From Solirubrobacteraceae bacterium (GTDB taxonomy: Bacteria; Actinomycetota; Thermoleophilia; Solirubrobacterales; Solirubrobacteraceae), in the NCBI GenBank assembly GCA_017744415.1, contig JAGIBJ010000128.1, positions 23,800 to 87,799 of the forward strand: 64,000 nucleotides of DNA, given 5' to 3'. Below, one piece after another: positions 33,213 through 42,979 of this stretch; the first letter of the stretch is position 1; each line of letters begins with the position of its first letter. The translations under genes and the position numbers were made by a program. The notes under the pieces are model-generated. The model made no database searches and was not told where the DNA came from. It saw nothing but the letters and a program-made list of their open reading frames with translations.

Positions 33213-36035
33213 TCAGCTCGTGATCCGCCGCACGGCAGCGGCGATGTCCTCGATGGAGCACGGCTTGGGCAGCACCGCGTCGATCGCACGATCGATCGCC
33301 GCCTGCTCGTCGGCCGGGCCCAGGTAGCCCGACGTGAGCACCACCGGGAAGCCGGGGCGTACCGCGCGGATCTGGTCGATCAGCTCGAACCCGCTCATCG
33401 TCGGCATCGAGAGGTCGGTGACGAGCACGTCGAAGTCCTCTGGCTGCGCCTTGAAGAGCTCGAGCGCCTCGGCGGCGTCGACGTGCCCGCTGACGTCGAT
33501 GTCGCGGTAGGGCATCGCGCGGCCCGCGAGCCGCACGAGGGCCGGCTCGTCGTCGACGAACAGCGCGTTGATGCGGCGGCGCGGCGCCGGGGGCGCGACG
33601 GGCTCGGCCCCGTCGGCAGCCTCGCGCGTTGAGGGCTCGCGTGTCATGCCGGGCACGATCACGTCGGGCAGGCTCGACGGCGCGACGCCCGGGCTCGCGG
33701 CGTCTTCGACGACGGGCAGCAGCACGCTGAACATCGCGCCGCCCGTCGGCGGTTCGATCGCCGATACGGCGCCGCGGTGGGCACGGACGATGCTCTGCAC
33801 CGCCGAGAGCCCGAGCCCCGTGCCCTTACCGGCCGGCTTCGTGGTGAAGAACGGGTCGAAGAGACGATGCGCGATGCCCGGCGGGAACCCCGGCCCGTTG
33901 TCATGCACGGTGATGCGGATGTAGCGGCCGGTCCCGAGACCGGTGCCGTCGGCGACCGTGCCGTCGAGGTCGACGACGGATGCCCGCACGGTGATGAGTC
34001 CGGAGGGCTCGTTCTCGAGCGCCTGGCCGGCATTCGTGAGGAGGTTCACCATCACCTGATGGATCTGGGTCGGATCGCCGTCGAGGGGCGGCAGATCGCC
34101 CGGGAGGCTGACGTCGACGCTGGCCTTGCCCTTCAGCGTCGGGCGGACCAGCGCCACGGCTTCTTCCACGACCTCGGCGACATCGAAGCGGATCCGGCGC
34201 GGCGTCTCCTCACGGCCAAAGGCCATGAGGCGCCCAAGGATGTCGGCGGCGCGGCGCGCGCCGCGGGCGATCTCGGCGACGCTCTCCTCGGGAAGCTCGC
34301 CGGCCTGCATCTCCGCTTCGGCGACACGCGCGTACGTGAGCACGGCGCCGATCACGTTGTTGAAGTCATGGGCGATCGCGCCGACGAGGGTGCCGATCGC
34401 CTCGACCTTCTGCAGCCGCACGCGTGCCTCGTCCTCGCGGCGGGCGATGGTGATGTCCTCGAGAGCGCCGTACATGCGCACCGGCTGGCCCTGCTCGTCG
34501 TGCTCCACTGAGGCGGAGCACACCACCCAGCGCTCCTCCACCCCACTGCCATCGTCCACGAGCATCCGGTATTCCTCGTGGTACCGCGCCTCGGATCCGT
34601 CGACGACCCGGCCGACGGCCTGCGCCACGCGATCACGGTCGTCGGGGTGCACGCGCTCGATGAACCCGGCCCACTTGTCGTCGCCGAGCTCCTCCTCGTT
34701 GAAGCCCATGATCCGCTCGTACCGCTCGTCGGTGGCCAGCGTGTTGCTGGGCAGGTCCCACACGAAGCTGCCCATGCCACTGAGTTCGGCGGCGGCCTCG
34801 ATCTGCTGCGCCTGGCTGCGGCGCAGCTCCTCGGCTTCGCGGCGCTCGGTCACGTCGGTGGTGGCGCCGTACCAGCGCCGCACGTTGCCGGCGGCGTCGA
34901 CCACGCTACGGGCGCGGGAGTGCATCCACCGCCAGTCGCCGTCGCGGTTCTTCATCCGGAACTCGATGTCGATGACCGGCGCGTCGCCGAAGCCCGAGGT
35001 GAGCAGGTGGTAGTCGTCCGGGTGGACCATGTCCTCCCAGTCGTCCTCGACCAGCTCCTTGAGCGTGCGGCCGGTGAACTCCTGCCAGCTGGGGCTGAGG
35101 TAGTCGAGGCGGCCGTCGGCGGTGGTGGCCCAGACCATCTGCGGAAGCGCCTCGACGAGCAGGCGCAGGCGCTCCTCGCTGTCGCGGAGACGTTCCTCGG
35201 CCTCGTGCCGCTCGGTCTGGTCGCGGAACTCCAAGAGGATCAGGTCGAGGGTGCCGTCGTCGTTGCGCACCGGCGTCATCGAGACATCCGTGGCGATCGT
35301 CTGCTCGGCGCCGAGCTCGCGCACGTCGAAGTACCGCCGCGGCTCGGTGGCGGTCTGCATCGCGTCGACGCGCGCCTGCCACTCCGCCGCCCGCTCCTCG
35401 CTCTCGGAGGCGCCGAGCTCTTGGATCGTGCGGCCCACGGCGACCTCGCGCGTGAGGCCGATGCGGCTGATCGCGTCGTTGACGTCGATGATGCGGCCCG
35501 TGGGATCGAGGATCGCGACGAGCTGGAAGGTGCGCTCGAACACGACGTGCAGCAGGCGCTGCTGCTCGCGCACGAGCGCACGGGAGCGGTGCTCGCGGCC
35601 GACGTCCTGCGAGTCGAGCAGGAAGCCGATCGGGACGTCCTCATGGTTGCGAACGACGGCGATCCGGACGCGCAAGAGGAGCGGTGCTTCGTCCTCGATG
35701 TCGATGCGGTCCTCGTACTCGATCGTGTCGTTCGGTGAGGTGAGCGCCTCGGCGAACCGCGAGCGCATGCGGCCCTCCCAGAGCGGATCGCCGTTGAAGA
35801 TCGGGTCTTCCCAGAACGGGCGGTCGAGGATCAGGTCGACATCAGCGCCGCGCTGCGTCACCGCGAAGTCGTTCAGCGCGACGACGACGCCGTCGAGATC
35901 GATGATCGCGCGGAAGCGGCTCGCGTCGAAGAACAGCTGACGCGAGAGCGTGTTGCGCTGGACATCCGCGACCAGCTGGCGCAGTTCGGACTGCGTCGGG
36001 AAAGACGGGTCGGTCGTGGTGTGCTGCGCGGACAT
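33213..36035 (-). CDS. Hybrid histidine kinase with multiple PAS domains and C-terminal receiver
   Basis: 940 residues with no membrane helix, so cytosolic. Four PAS/PAC units occupy about residues 40-520 (FQLVAILDPTGRIIDVNDAI; LPQMVWATTADGRLDYLSPS; SFVWDLPSNTLATDERYERI). The DHp His is near residue 556 in GAIAHDFNNVIGAVL. The HATPase follows with VNLLTNAGQAL, DNGPGFPPGIAHRLFDPFF and GKGTGLGLSAV. The C-terminal receiver has Asp874 in VTDLSMPTMSG. I start at ATG 36035 (MSAQHTTTDPSF) because the longer upstream frame is Arg-rich noise. It may pass phosphate to the DHp-only protein or the NarL regulator nearby. Confidence 0.92.
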   Translation of the reverse strand: MSAQHTTTDPSFPTQSELRQLVADVQRNTLSRQLFFDASRFRAIIDLDGVVVALNDFAVTQRGADVDLILDRPFWEDPIFNGDPLWEGRMRSRFAEALTSPNDTIEYEDRIDIEDEAPLLLRVRIAVVRNHEDVPIGFLLDSQDVGREHRSRALVREQQRLLHVVFERTFQLVAILDPTGRIIDVNDAISRIGLTREVAVGRTIQELGASESEERAAEWQARVDAMQTATEPRRYFDVRELGAEQTIATDVSMTPVRNDDGTLDLILLEFRDQTERHEAEERLRDSEERLRLLVEALPQMVWATTADGRLDYLSPSWQEFTGRTLKELVEDDWEDMVHPDDYHLLTSGFGDAPVIDIEFRMKNRDGDWRWMHSRARSVVDAAGNVRRWYGATTDVTERREAEELRRSQAQQIEAAAELSGMGSFVWDLPSNTLATDERYERIMGFNEEELGDDKWAGFIERVHPDDRDRVAQAVGRVVDGSEARYHEEYRMLVDDGSGVEERWVVCSASVEHDEQGQPVRMYGALEDITIARREDEARVRLQKVEAIGTLVGAIAHDFNNVIGAVLTYARVAEAEMQAGELPEESVAEIARGARRAADILGRLMAFGREETPRRIRFDVAEVVEEAVALVRPTLKGKASVDVSLPGDLPPLDGDPTQIHQVMVNLLTNAGQALENEPSGLITVRASVVDLDGTVADGTGLGTGRYIRITVHDNGPGFPPGIAHRLFDPFFTTKPAGKGTGLGLSAVQSIVRAHRGAVSAIEPPTGGAMFSVLLPVVEDAASPGVAPSSLPDVIVPGMTREPSTREAADGAEPVAPPAPRRRINALFVDDEPALVRLAGRAMPYRDIDVSGHVDAAEALELFKAQPEDFDVLVTDLSMPTMSGFELIDQIRAVRPGFPVVLTSGYLGPADEQAAIDRAIDAVLPKPCSIEDIAAAVRRITS

Positions 36036-36121
36036 CGGCGGCGGCAACGCCGTGTTCCCCGCCGCACCGAGGTGCGGCCCCGAGCGCGGCCGTAATCGCA
36101 CCCTAACGCGGAAGCGGGCGC

Positions 36122-36391
36122 TTAGTTGGCGCTGATGGCCGGCAGTTCGCGCCACACGCGAACGCGGTACCAGCCGTGACGCGACGGCACGTCCTTGACG
36201 GTCGAGACGTGGATGACTCGAGCGTTCGGATCGTGCCGGTCGGCGGTGACGTGCATGCCGTCGGCCAAACGACCGGCGGGCGCCGGCGAATCGGCGCGCA
36301 CGCACAGATCGGTGGCGTAGGAGGTGTGGCACGCGGCCCGCAACGCACTCATGGGGGGTTGAGCTGCGTCGCGAGCCGCGGCCCGCGCCAT
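36122..36391 (-). CDS. Small hypothetical protein, uncertain start
   Basis: 89 residues from the ATG at 36391, or about 76 from an ATG at 36352. The C-terminal part (ARVIHVSTVKDVPSRHGWY, then RVRVWRELPAIS) reads like a folded soluble domain rather than frame noise. No family is recognised and no strong Shine-Dalgarno supports either start. It lies upstream of the hybrid kinase on the same strand. Confidence 0.4.
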   Translation of the reverse strand: MARAAARDAAQPPMSALRAACHTSYATDLCVRADSPAPAGRLADGMHVTADRHDPNARVIHVSTVKDVPSRHGWYRVRVWRELPAISAN

Positions 36392-36622
36392 GGCACGGTC
36401 GAGGGCGAGATGGCCTCCGGAGACGATCGCCTGGGCCGGCCGGGGTGTGGGGGAGATTCCCGGGCGGCTGACGTCGTGGATCCGTGCGTTTTGGCGGTGA
36501 TCCTTCACGTCCAAAGCATCGACGAGCTACGCCCTGGATTGCATCGGCCATCCGGGCTGAGTTGCCAGCCACCCCAATAGCCGTATGGCCGGGGCCGGTT
36601 GGCCCTCAGGTGCAGTGGCTTG

Positions 36623-37366
36623 CTACGCCTCGAGAGGCGCCACGACCGTGGCGCGCACGGCCTCGTCGCCATGCACCGGGCCGGAGGCCGGGGCGGCCGC
36701 AACTGCTGGCGATGCGAGGTCGGCGACGAACTCCGTGATCCAAAGATCGTGCAGCCAGGAGGAGGCGGGCACGTCGCCGCGTGCGAGGCGCGCGGTGCCG
36801 GCGTCGACGCTGACGAGGAGCCCCCGCCAGTGGCGACTCGGGGCGAGCGTGTCGAGCGCCGCTTCGACGGCGGCGGGTACGGCGCCTTCGGCCACGAGCC
36901 GGCCGTCGGCACCGGCGGCGACCGTGAACCTGGGCATCGGCGCGGGGCCGGTGAGGACGATCGCGCTGTGGGCGACGCCGAGCTCGACCGCGACGGAGCG
37001 GCCGTAACGCGCACCGGAGAAGCGACTCGCGCCGTTGAAGCCGACGGGGCGGCGCAGGCGATCGCGGCTCACGGCGATCACCTCGTCGAGCTGGAGGCCG
37101 AGCGGCGCGACGAGCTCCTGCACGTCCCAGGCGCTCCGGCGGCGACCGAGCAGCCACCACGGGGCGGCGCGGCCGCCGAGACCCGGGAGGATCTCCAGCG
37201 AGCGAGCGACGGCCGTGACGGGCGCAAGGCCGGCGTCGGCGAGCAGCGGGCGCGGACCGGCCGCGATCGCCTCACGGAGCAGGCTGCGCGTCTTGCGCTT
37301 GCGCGTTTCCGTGAACCACCAACCCATCACCGCGGGCAGCAGCAGGAGTGGCAGGACATCGCTCAT
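36623..37366 (-). CDS. Membrane-anchored hypothetical protein
   Basis: 247 residues with one N-terminal hydrophobic helix (VLPLLLLPAVMGWWF) followed by a basic stop-transfer (TETRKRKTR). The rest is a soluble alpha/beta domain (AVELGVAHSAIVLTGPAPMP, HWRGLLVSVDAGTARLARGD). No family recognised. The 3' half of the mRNA is long enough and codon use is even, so I take it as real. A 231-bp stretch without a clear gene separates it from the small ORF downstream. Confidence 0.6.
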   Translation of the reverse strand: MSDVLPLLLLPAVMGWWFTETRKRKTRSLLREAIAAGPRPLLADAGLAPVTAVARSLEILPGLGGRAAPWWLLGRRRSAWDVQELVAPLGLQLDEVIAVSRDRLRRPVGFNGASRFSGARYGRSVAVELGVAHSAIVLTGPAPMPRFTVAAGADGRLVAEGAVPAAVEAALDTLAPSRHWRGLLVSVDAGTARLARGDVPASSWLHDLWITEFVADLASPAVAAAPASGPVHGDEAVRATVVAPLEA

Positions 37367-37713
37367 CGAGCGAGCATCTTTTCCGCCGAACGGGCGGAAT
37401 TCAAGCCCGCCGGATTCCGGGAAAGCGCACTTGGCACACCCCCGCGCATACCCTGCTGAAACGGGCAGAATTGTCCATGCCGGTGGGGATTGGCGGACTC
37501 ACCGTTCCGCAGCACATCGGGCTGTATGCAACGGCGCCGAGGTTCTGGCGCGCGATCCCCGGCCATCTGCCGAGACCCGCGTCGCGTGCGCGCTCAGGTC
37601 AACCTCGCCGGCGGGTGGCCCGCGTCATCCCAGGGGTAATCCTGATGACATCGAACGGGCGATGGAATACGTTGCGTGCCGTCCACATCGACTCACCAGT
37701 CCCAGGAGTCTCC
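37367..37713. other. 347-bp intergenic region with hairpin and shared motif
   Basis: No convincing frame. TTCCGCC/GGCGGAA forms a 7-bp hairpin just upstream of the 37366 start, and the motif ACGGGCAGAATTGTCC lies at 37461-37476. The region ends in a strong AGGAG site at about 37704-37708 for the secreted protein at 37714. Confidence 0.5.
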
Positions 37714-39204
37714 ATGTCCCGCTCGATGAGTTCCCGCCGCAGCGTCGCGCTTGCGGTGGGTGCCACCGTCCTCTGCTGCCCCTCGGCCGTCCACGCCGCC
37801 AGTGGCGCCGTCACCAACACGTACGAGCAGATCACCCGTGCTACCGGGCCGGCCGGCGCCTCGAAGATGGAGACGGCTACGCGTCCTGATCCGAGTTGGG
37901 TGTCGGACGGCGGCGTCGTCGCCGCATGGACCGAGTCGCCCAGCCCGTTCAACTTCACCTTCGGCCCGCAGTCGGCGTCGTTCCGCAACACGTTCAGCGA
38001 CAAGACGCGCAACCTCGGCGCGGGCGTCGGCCAGCTGCTCGCCGTGAGCGCCGATGAGCGCACCGCGCTGTTCCGCCGGTTCGTCTCTACCGATGCCGGC
38101 CAGGGTTACGTGTACGCCGTCGGCACGATCGACGGCGGCGGCCTGAAGGAGGTGCCGGGCATCCAGAACGGCTCCGTGCCGCCGCAGCTGTCGGGCAACG
38201 GCAAGTACGTCGTCACGAGCGACTCGCTGGGCCTGCGCCGCTTCGACGTCGCCGCTGGCACGTGGTCCGTGATCGCGCCGATCGGCATCATCGCCGCCTA
38301 TTCCGTGAGCGACGACGGCCAGTCCATCGCGGGCCTCGACTACGACCAGGCTGCGCAGCGCCTCGACGCCGTCGTCTGGAAGAACGGCGTGAGCAAGCTG
38401 CTCGTGCAGGGCTACGACTACCGCGGGCCCGGCACCGACGTGATGATCAGCCCGGACGGCTCGACCGCCTTCACGGTCGGCTCGAACGGCGCCCGCAGCA
38501 CCCTCACGGCGCACAAGCTCTCCGGCGGCGCCGCGAAGACGACCGAGATCCCGTTCGACGAGACCTGGGCCGTGCGCCCGCTCTGGATCTCGCCGAAGGG
38601 CGACCAGATCGCGTGGGCGCTGAACGACCAGGACGCGAGTCTCGGAACGCTGAAGGCCGCCCAGGTGTGGACCGTCGGCGCGGCCTGGAAGGCGTTCGGT
38701 GGCGCGTTCGCGAAGAGCCTGAAGACCGACAACGGCGTCTTCTCACCGCCCACGAAGGTGTCGCGCAACGGCCTCTACGCCGCGCTTGCCTACAACGACC
38801 AGATCGCGCTCGTGAGCCTCTCCGGCAAGCCGCTCGCCGGCAACGTCGGCGGGCGCCAGGGCCTCTCGGCCTCGAGCTTCCTCGATTCGCCGGGCGTCGA
38901 CTACTGCGGCCAGGGCTTCAGCTCCGTCTTCAGTGCCAGCTACGTGCGCCCGGCCGAGTGGATGCCCGCCCCCAAGCAGGCGAAGATCACCGTCGCCAAC
39001 GGCACCACGGTGCTCGCCGACGCGACCTGGACCAACCCCGCGCCGGCGCCCAACCCGTCGGGCGACTTCGACAACGTGTTCGTCAACTTCCCGCTGAACG
39101 CGCCCCACACGCGCAACGTGAGCATCAAGGTGCTCGACGGCAACGGCCGCACCGTGAGCGAGAAGTTCTCGGTCACGCTCACCTGCGCGCCGGCCGCAAA
39201 CTAG
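37714..39204 (+). CDS. Secreted beta-propeller-like protein
   Basis: 496 residues. A signal peptide (SVALAVGATVLCCPSAVHA, cut near AAS) precedes a mature part of repeated strand blocks, for example VSADERTALFRRFVSTDAG, LSGNGKYVVTSDSLGLRR, VSDDGQSIAGLDYDQ and ISPDGSTAFTVGSNG. This is the TolB/WD-like pattern of a beta-propeller. The C-terminal region (NVSIKVLDGNGRTVSEKFSV) looks like an Ig-type domain. Start chosen by a perfect AGGAG Shine-Dalgarno. It is extracytoplasmic by prediction, function unknown. Confidence 0.75.
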   Translation: MSRSMSSRRSVALAVGATVLCCPSAVHAASGAVTNTYEQITRATGPAGASKMETATRPDPSWVSDGGVVAAWTESPSPFNFTFGPQSASFRNTFSDKTRNLGAGVGQLLAVSADERTALFRRFVSTDAGQGYVYAVGTIDGGGLKEVPGIQNGSVPPQLSGNGKYVVTSDSLGLRRFDVAAGTWSVIAPIGIIAAYSVSDDGQSIAGLDYDQAAQRLDAVVWKNGVSKLLVQGYDYRGPGTDVMISPDGSTAFTVGSNGARSTLTAHKLSGGAAKTTEIPFDETWAVRPLWISPKGDQIAWALNDQDASLGTLKAAQVWTVGAAWKAFGGAFAKSLKTDNGVFSPPTKVSRNGLYAALAYNDQIALVSLSGKPLAGNVGGRQGLSASSFLDSPGVDYCGQGFSSVFSASYVRPAEWMPAPKQAKITVANGTTVLADATWTNPAPAPNPSGDFDNVFVNFPLNAPHTRNVSIKVLDGNGRTVSEKFSVTLTCAPAAN

Positions 39205-39290
39205 GCGCGTCGCGCAAGCGCGCGGATTTCGACGGCTCGGCGGCCTCGAAGTCCGCGCGCCAGCGCCGCGCTGGGCGGCCCCAGAACGAC

Positions 39291-39314
39291 GAAACCCCGC
39301 TTTCGCGGGGTTTC
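39291..39314 (-). terminator. Intrinsic terminator after tRNA-Thr
   Basis: GAAACCCCGC pairs with GCGGGGTTTC across a 4-nt loop (GAAA on the minus strand). It begins 6 nt from the tRNA 3' end, so it should terminate the tRNA transcript. It may also stop the secreted-protein gene coming from the other side. Confidence 0.75.
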
Positions 39315-39319
39315 TGCAG

Positions 39320-39391
<72 letters not shown>

Positions 39392-39682
39392 GTGTCGGGG
39401 AAAGATAGCGTGCCCGCGGTCACCGTGCCGCGTCAGGTGGACGAGGCTGGCCGTGCGCACGCGAGCTTGCAGCCAGTGGTGGCGCGCGGCGGGCTGGCGA
39501 AGCCGGGCCGCGACCGCTGGAGGCGTACGCCGACCGGTCGCCAGAGACGGCCGCGGGGCCTGCCTGAGAGGCCCTCGCCGGTGGCCGGGGGTGGCCGGAC
39601 CCGTGCGCGCGAAAGGTCCTAGACCACATGGTGAGGGCGCGGCACGGAGTCGGGCCCGGGAACCCCGACGAAGGAGGCCGAC

Positions 39683-39898
39683 ATGGCCGGCGAGAGCGAC
39701 AAGGTTGCGGGCAAGGTCAAGGAGAAGGTCGGCGCCGTGACGGGCGACGAGCAGCTCGAGGGCGAGGGCAAGGGCCAGCACGCTCACGGGAAGGTCGCGG
39801 GTGCGATCGACGACGTGAAGGACAAGGCTGCCGGCGTTGCCGAGGGCATCAAGAGCGCCGTCACCGGCGGCGGCTCCAAGCAGTCCGACCAGCGTTAA
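39683..39898 (+). CDS. CsbD-like stress protein
   Basis: 71 residues: DKVAGKVKEKVGAVTGDEQL and KVAGAIDDVKDKAAG are typical of the CsbD family of small, helical, highly charged general-stress proteins. A strong AAGGAGG Shine-Dalgarno precedes the ATG. It is just upstream of the PspC envelope-stress cluster. Molecular function of the family is unknown. Confidence 0.88.
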   Translation: MAGESDKVAGKVKEKVGAVTGDEQLEGEGKGQHAHGKVAGAIDDVKDKAAGVAEGIKSAVTGGGSKQSDQR

Positions 39899-39947
39899 CG
39901 CGTGCGGCGGCCGCCACCGGACGGCGGTCGTCGCCCCCATATCCCGG

Positions 39948-39988
39948 GTTGCCGGGGCAGGCATCCCCCAGGTGCCGGCCCCGGCAAC
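39948..39988. terminator. Long GC hairpin between csbD and the PspC gene
   Basis: GTTGCCGGGGC (39948-39958) and GCCCCGGCAAC (39978-39988) are exact reverse complements, flanked by CCCGG/CCGGG that can lengthen the stem. No U-tract follows. It could terminate csbD or form part of the 5' leader of the gene at 40097. Confidence 0.5.
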
Positions 39989-40096
39989 ACCCGGGGAAAC
40001 CCAGGGTCGGTTCCGGGCATCCCCCGATAGGCGCGGGAGGCTGACACCGGGAGGGTGCAGGGCATACCTGCCACTCTGCCCAGGACCGCACCCGAC

Positions 40097-41557
40097 ATGG
40101 ACACCGCCCACACCCAGCCCGACGCCCCGCAGCCGCTCGGCGCGACGCTCCGCCGCCGCTCAGACGACCGCATCCTGCTGGGCCTCTGCTCCGGCCTCGC
40201 CCGGAGCGCCGGCATCAGCCCGCTCGCCCTGCGGCTCGCGACGCTGCTCTCGGCCTTCCTGCTCCTCCCCTTCCTGCTCGTCGCGTACGTCGTGACGGCG
40301 GTGATCGTGCCGCGCGACGACGGCGCGGCTCTCGTCGGCACCGGCTGGCGCGACCGCCGTGACGTCTGGATCGCGCTCGCGCTCACGCTCATCGCGGCGC
40401 CGTCGGCGCTGAGCCTCGGCAGCGGCGACGATCCGTTCCCCACCGGCCACTTCGGGTTCGTCATCGTGCCGCTGTTCGCCCTTGGCATCCTCGCCTTCCT
40501 CGCGGTGCGCCGCGACCGCGAGCAGGGCAGCGCGAGCATGTTCTCGTCGCACGACGCTGGAGCCACGACCCCTGCGGCCGGCGCCGTTGCGCCCGCGCAG
40601 CCGTCCGAAACCACGAGCGTGCAGCCGACCGTGGGCGATGCTCCCACCACGGCGACCACCGCGTTCGCCGCGGGCGACACCGCCGCCACGACCGTGTTCG
40701 GCCCGTCCGCGCCGGCGACCACGCCTGACGCCGCCGGCGCTGCACCCGCCGGCGGCTCGACCCCGCCCCCGCCGAACGAGCCACCGACGTTCGTGCGCGG
40801 GACGACCGTGCCCCCGCAGGGCCCGAAGCGCCCCGGGCTCACGATGCCCGTGCTCGGCGCCGTGGCGATGGTGCCCGCGATCTTCGCGATCCTCCTCGCC
40901 GGCGGGGCCGTCGACGCTGAGGCGTCGAGCTGGTCGGTGATGCTCGCCGTCATGGCCGTCGTCTCGGCTGCCGGCGCGGTAACGATCGCGATCCTGCGCC
41001 CCAGCTACCTCGGGGCGGGCCTGCTCGTGCTGCTTGCCGCCGCACTCGGCATCAGCTCGATCGGCGTGGGACAGTTCGGCGGCGTGATCGACGACGGCAT
41101 CGGCGAGCGCGAGTTCCGCGTGAGCACCCCGACCGAGCTCCGCGACCCGTTCATCCTCGGCGTCGGCCAGATGGACATCGATCTGCGCCCGCTCGAGCTG
41201 CAGCCCGGCCAGCGGGTCACCGTGCACGCCCGGCTCGGATTCGGCGAACTCAACGTCGCCGTGCCGCGCGGCGCCCGGATCCTCACCACCGCGCCCTCGA
41301 ACGCGTCGGCCCTGGCAGTGACGGCCCGCGAGAACGGCGCGGCGGATTCGGCCAGCGCGTCGGCGCCCGTGATCGTGCTCGACCTGCGCGGCCGCGGCAT
41401 CAACGCGCGCGTGCTCTCCGGCCGCGACCGTGACGTGAGCCAGCTGAATGTGCTCGCCGAAACCGATCTCGGCTTCTGGAGCGGCGGCCGCCGCGACGAG
41501 CCCTTCACCGAGGGCGTGCCCGGCGGCTCCCCGGACGACCCCCGCGTGGTGCGGTGA
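40097..41557 (+). CDS. PspC-domain membrane protein with LiaF-like C-terminal domain
   Basis: 486 residues. An N-terminal PspC domain (RRSDDRILLGLCSGLARSAGI, SPLALRLATLLSAFLLLPFL) leads to a long Ala/Thr/Pro-rich linker with a FVRGTTVPP segment. Four to five further TM helices follow, then a C-terminal domain (VGQMDIDLRPLELQPGQRVT and FGELNVAVPRGARIL) like the DUF2154/LiaF sensor domain. In Lia-type systems such a protein controls the partner kinase. It overlaps the kinase gene by 4 nt. Confidence 0.85.
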   Translation: MDTAHTQPDAPQPLGATLRRRSDDRILLGLCSGLARSAGISPLALRLATLLSAFLLLPFLLVAYVVTAVIVPRDDGAALVGTGWRDRRDVWIALALTLIAAPSALSLGSGDDPFPTGHFGFVIVPLFALGILAFLAVRRDREQGSASMFSSHDAGATTPAAGAVAPAQPSETTSVQPTVGDAPTTATTAFAAGDTAATTVFGPSAPATTPDAAGAAPAGGSTPPPPNEPPTFVRGTTVPPQGPKRPGLTMPVLGAVAMVPAIFAILLAGGAVDAEASSWSVMLAVMAVVSAAGAVTIAILRPSYLGAGLLVLLAAALGISSIGVGQFGGVIDDGIGEREFRVSTPTELRDPFILGVGQMDIDLRPLELQPGQRVTVHARLGFGELNVAVPRGARILTTAPSNASALAVTARENGAADSASASAPVIVLDLRGRGINARVLSGRDRDVSQLNVLAETDLGFWSGGRRDEPFTEGVPGGSPDDPRVVR

Positions 41558-42948
41558 ACGAGCACGCGTTCGCGCCCGCAGCGGCGGCACTGGTCACCCT
41601 CGTCACGGTCCTCATGGCCGCGACGGGGGCGATCGCCGTCGATCCCGCGGGCTTCGCCGGGATGCTCCTGCTGCTCGTCGGCCTCGCCGCCCTTGCCTGG
41701 GGTCGTGGGGCCGAGGGTGTGGTCGCCGTCTCTCCCGCGGGCGTGACGCCCGGACGAACGGTGGGTGCGCGTCCGCGAGCGAGCCGTAGCGACGACGATC
41801 GCGTCGTCGCCGGCGTTTGCTCAGGCCTCGGACGGTGGCTCGACATCGACCCGCCAGCGCTACGCCTCGCATTCGTCGGCGCGAGCGCTATCGGCGGAGT
41901 CGGGCTGCTCGCCTACGTCGGCCTCGCCGTCGGCCTGCCCGCGCCCGCCACCGGCACGGCGCCGCCGGCGCACGCGCGCCCGCTGCTGCGCCGCTGGGCG
42001 ATCGGCGGCGGCTTCGCCTTCATGCTCGCCGGCGCCGCCGCACTGCTCTCGGCCGTCGGACTGGCCCCCGCGCCCGGGGTCGTCACGGTCGCGACGCTCG
42101 GGGCCGTCGGCGCAGGCCTGCTGTGGCGTGCCGTCGTCGCCCGCCTGGATGAGCGCGAGACGCCGCGCACGAGCGTCACCTCGGGCGTGCGGATCCTCGT
42201 CGGCCTCGTGCTGCTCGCAGCCGGCGCGCTGCTGAGCCTGCGGCCGGATGGCGTGAGCTCGCTCGGCGTGGGCGTCGTCGTCGCCGCGATCGTCTCCACC
42301 GCCGCGGCGCTTGCGTTCGGCCCGTCGCTTCTGCGCGCCCGCCGCGACGCCGATGCCGAGCGTCTCGAGCGCATCCGGGCCGATGAGCGCGCGACCGTCG
42401 CCGCGCGCCTCCACGATTCGGTGCTGCAGACCTTCGCGCTGCTCCAGCGCCTCGACGACGCATCGCCGCGCGTGCAGAGCCTCGCGCGCAGCCAGGAGCG
42501 CGAGCTCCGCGCCTGGCTTTACGGCGGCGAAGACCCTGAGGGCCCGCAGACCCTGGCGAGCGCGCTGCGCAAGGCCGTCGAGGAGGTCGAGGGACTGCAC
42601 GGCGTGCCGGTCGACCTCGTCCAGCCGACCGACGCCCCACTCGACGACGACTCCACCGCCCTCGTACAGGCCGCCCGCGAGGCGATGGTGAACGCGGCCC
42701 GTCACAGCGGCGCCGACCGCATCTCCGTGCTCGCGCGCGTCACGCCCGCAGCCCTCGAGCTCTATGTGCGCGATCGCGGTGCCGGCTTCGACCTGGAGGC
42801 CGTGCCGGATGACCGCCGCGGCGTGCGCAGCTCGATCATCGAGCGCGTGCAGCGACACGGCGGCACGGCGGCGATCACCACGAGCCCGGGCGCCGGCACC
42901 GAGGTGGAGCTCCGGCTGCCGCGGCATCCGGGAGGATCGGGAGCGTGA
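41554..42948 (+). CDS. PspC-fused NarL-type sensor histidine kinase
   Basis: 464 residues, GTG start overlapping the upstream TGA. Two TM helices, a PspC domain (RSDDDRVVAGVCSGLGRWLD) and three or four more TM helices precede a HisKA_3-type DHp with His287 in RLHDSVLQTFALLQR. The HATPase is short (AAREAMVNAARHSGAD, RDRGAGFDLEAV). It senses membrane state and phosphorylates the regulator just downstream. The PspC domain fused to the kinase is the same type as in the neighbouring membrane protein. Confidence 0.92.
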   Translation: MNEHAFAPAAAALVTLVTVLMAATGAIAVDPAGFAGMLLLLVGLAALAWGRGAEGVVAVSPAGVTPGRTVGARPRASRSDDDRVVAGVCSGLGRWLDIDPPALRLAFVGASAIGGVGLLAYVGLAVGLPAPATGTAPPAHARPLLRRWAIGGGFAFMLAGAAALLSAVGLAPAPGVVTVATLGAVGAGLLWRAVVARLDERETPRTSVTSGVRILVGLVLLAAGALLSLRPDGVSSLGVGVVVAAIVSTAAALAFGPSLLRARRDADAERLERIRADERATVAARLHDSVLQTFALLQRLDDASPRVQSLARSQERELRAWLYGGEDPEGPQTLASALRKAVEEVEGLHGVPVDLVQPTDAPLDDDSTALVQAAREAMVNAARHSGADRISVLARVTPAALELYVRDRGAGFDLEAVPDDRRGVRSSIIERVQRHGGTAAITTSPGAGTEVELRLPRHPGGSGA

Positions 42949-42979
42949 GCCTGCTTCGCCACCGGCGCGGAAGAATCCG

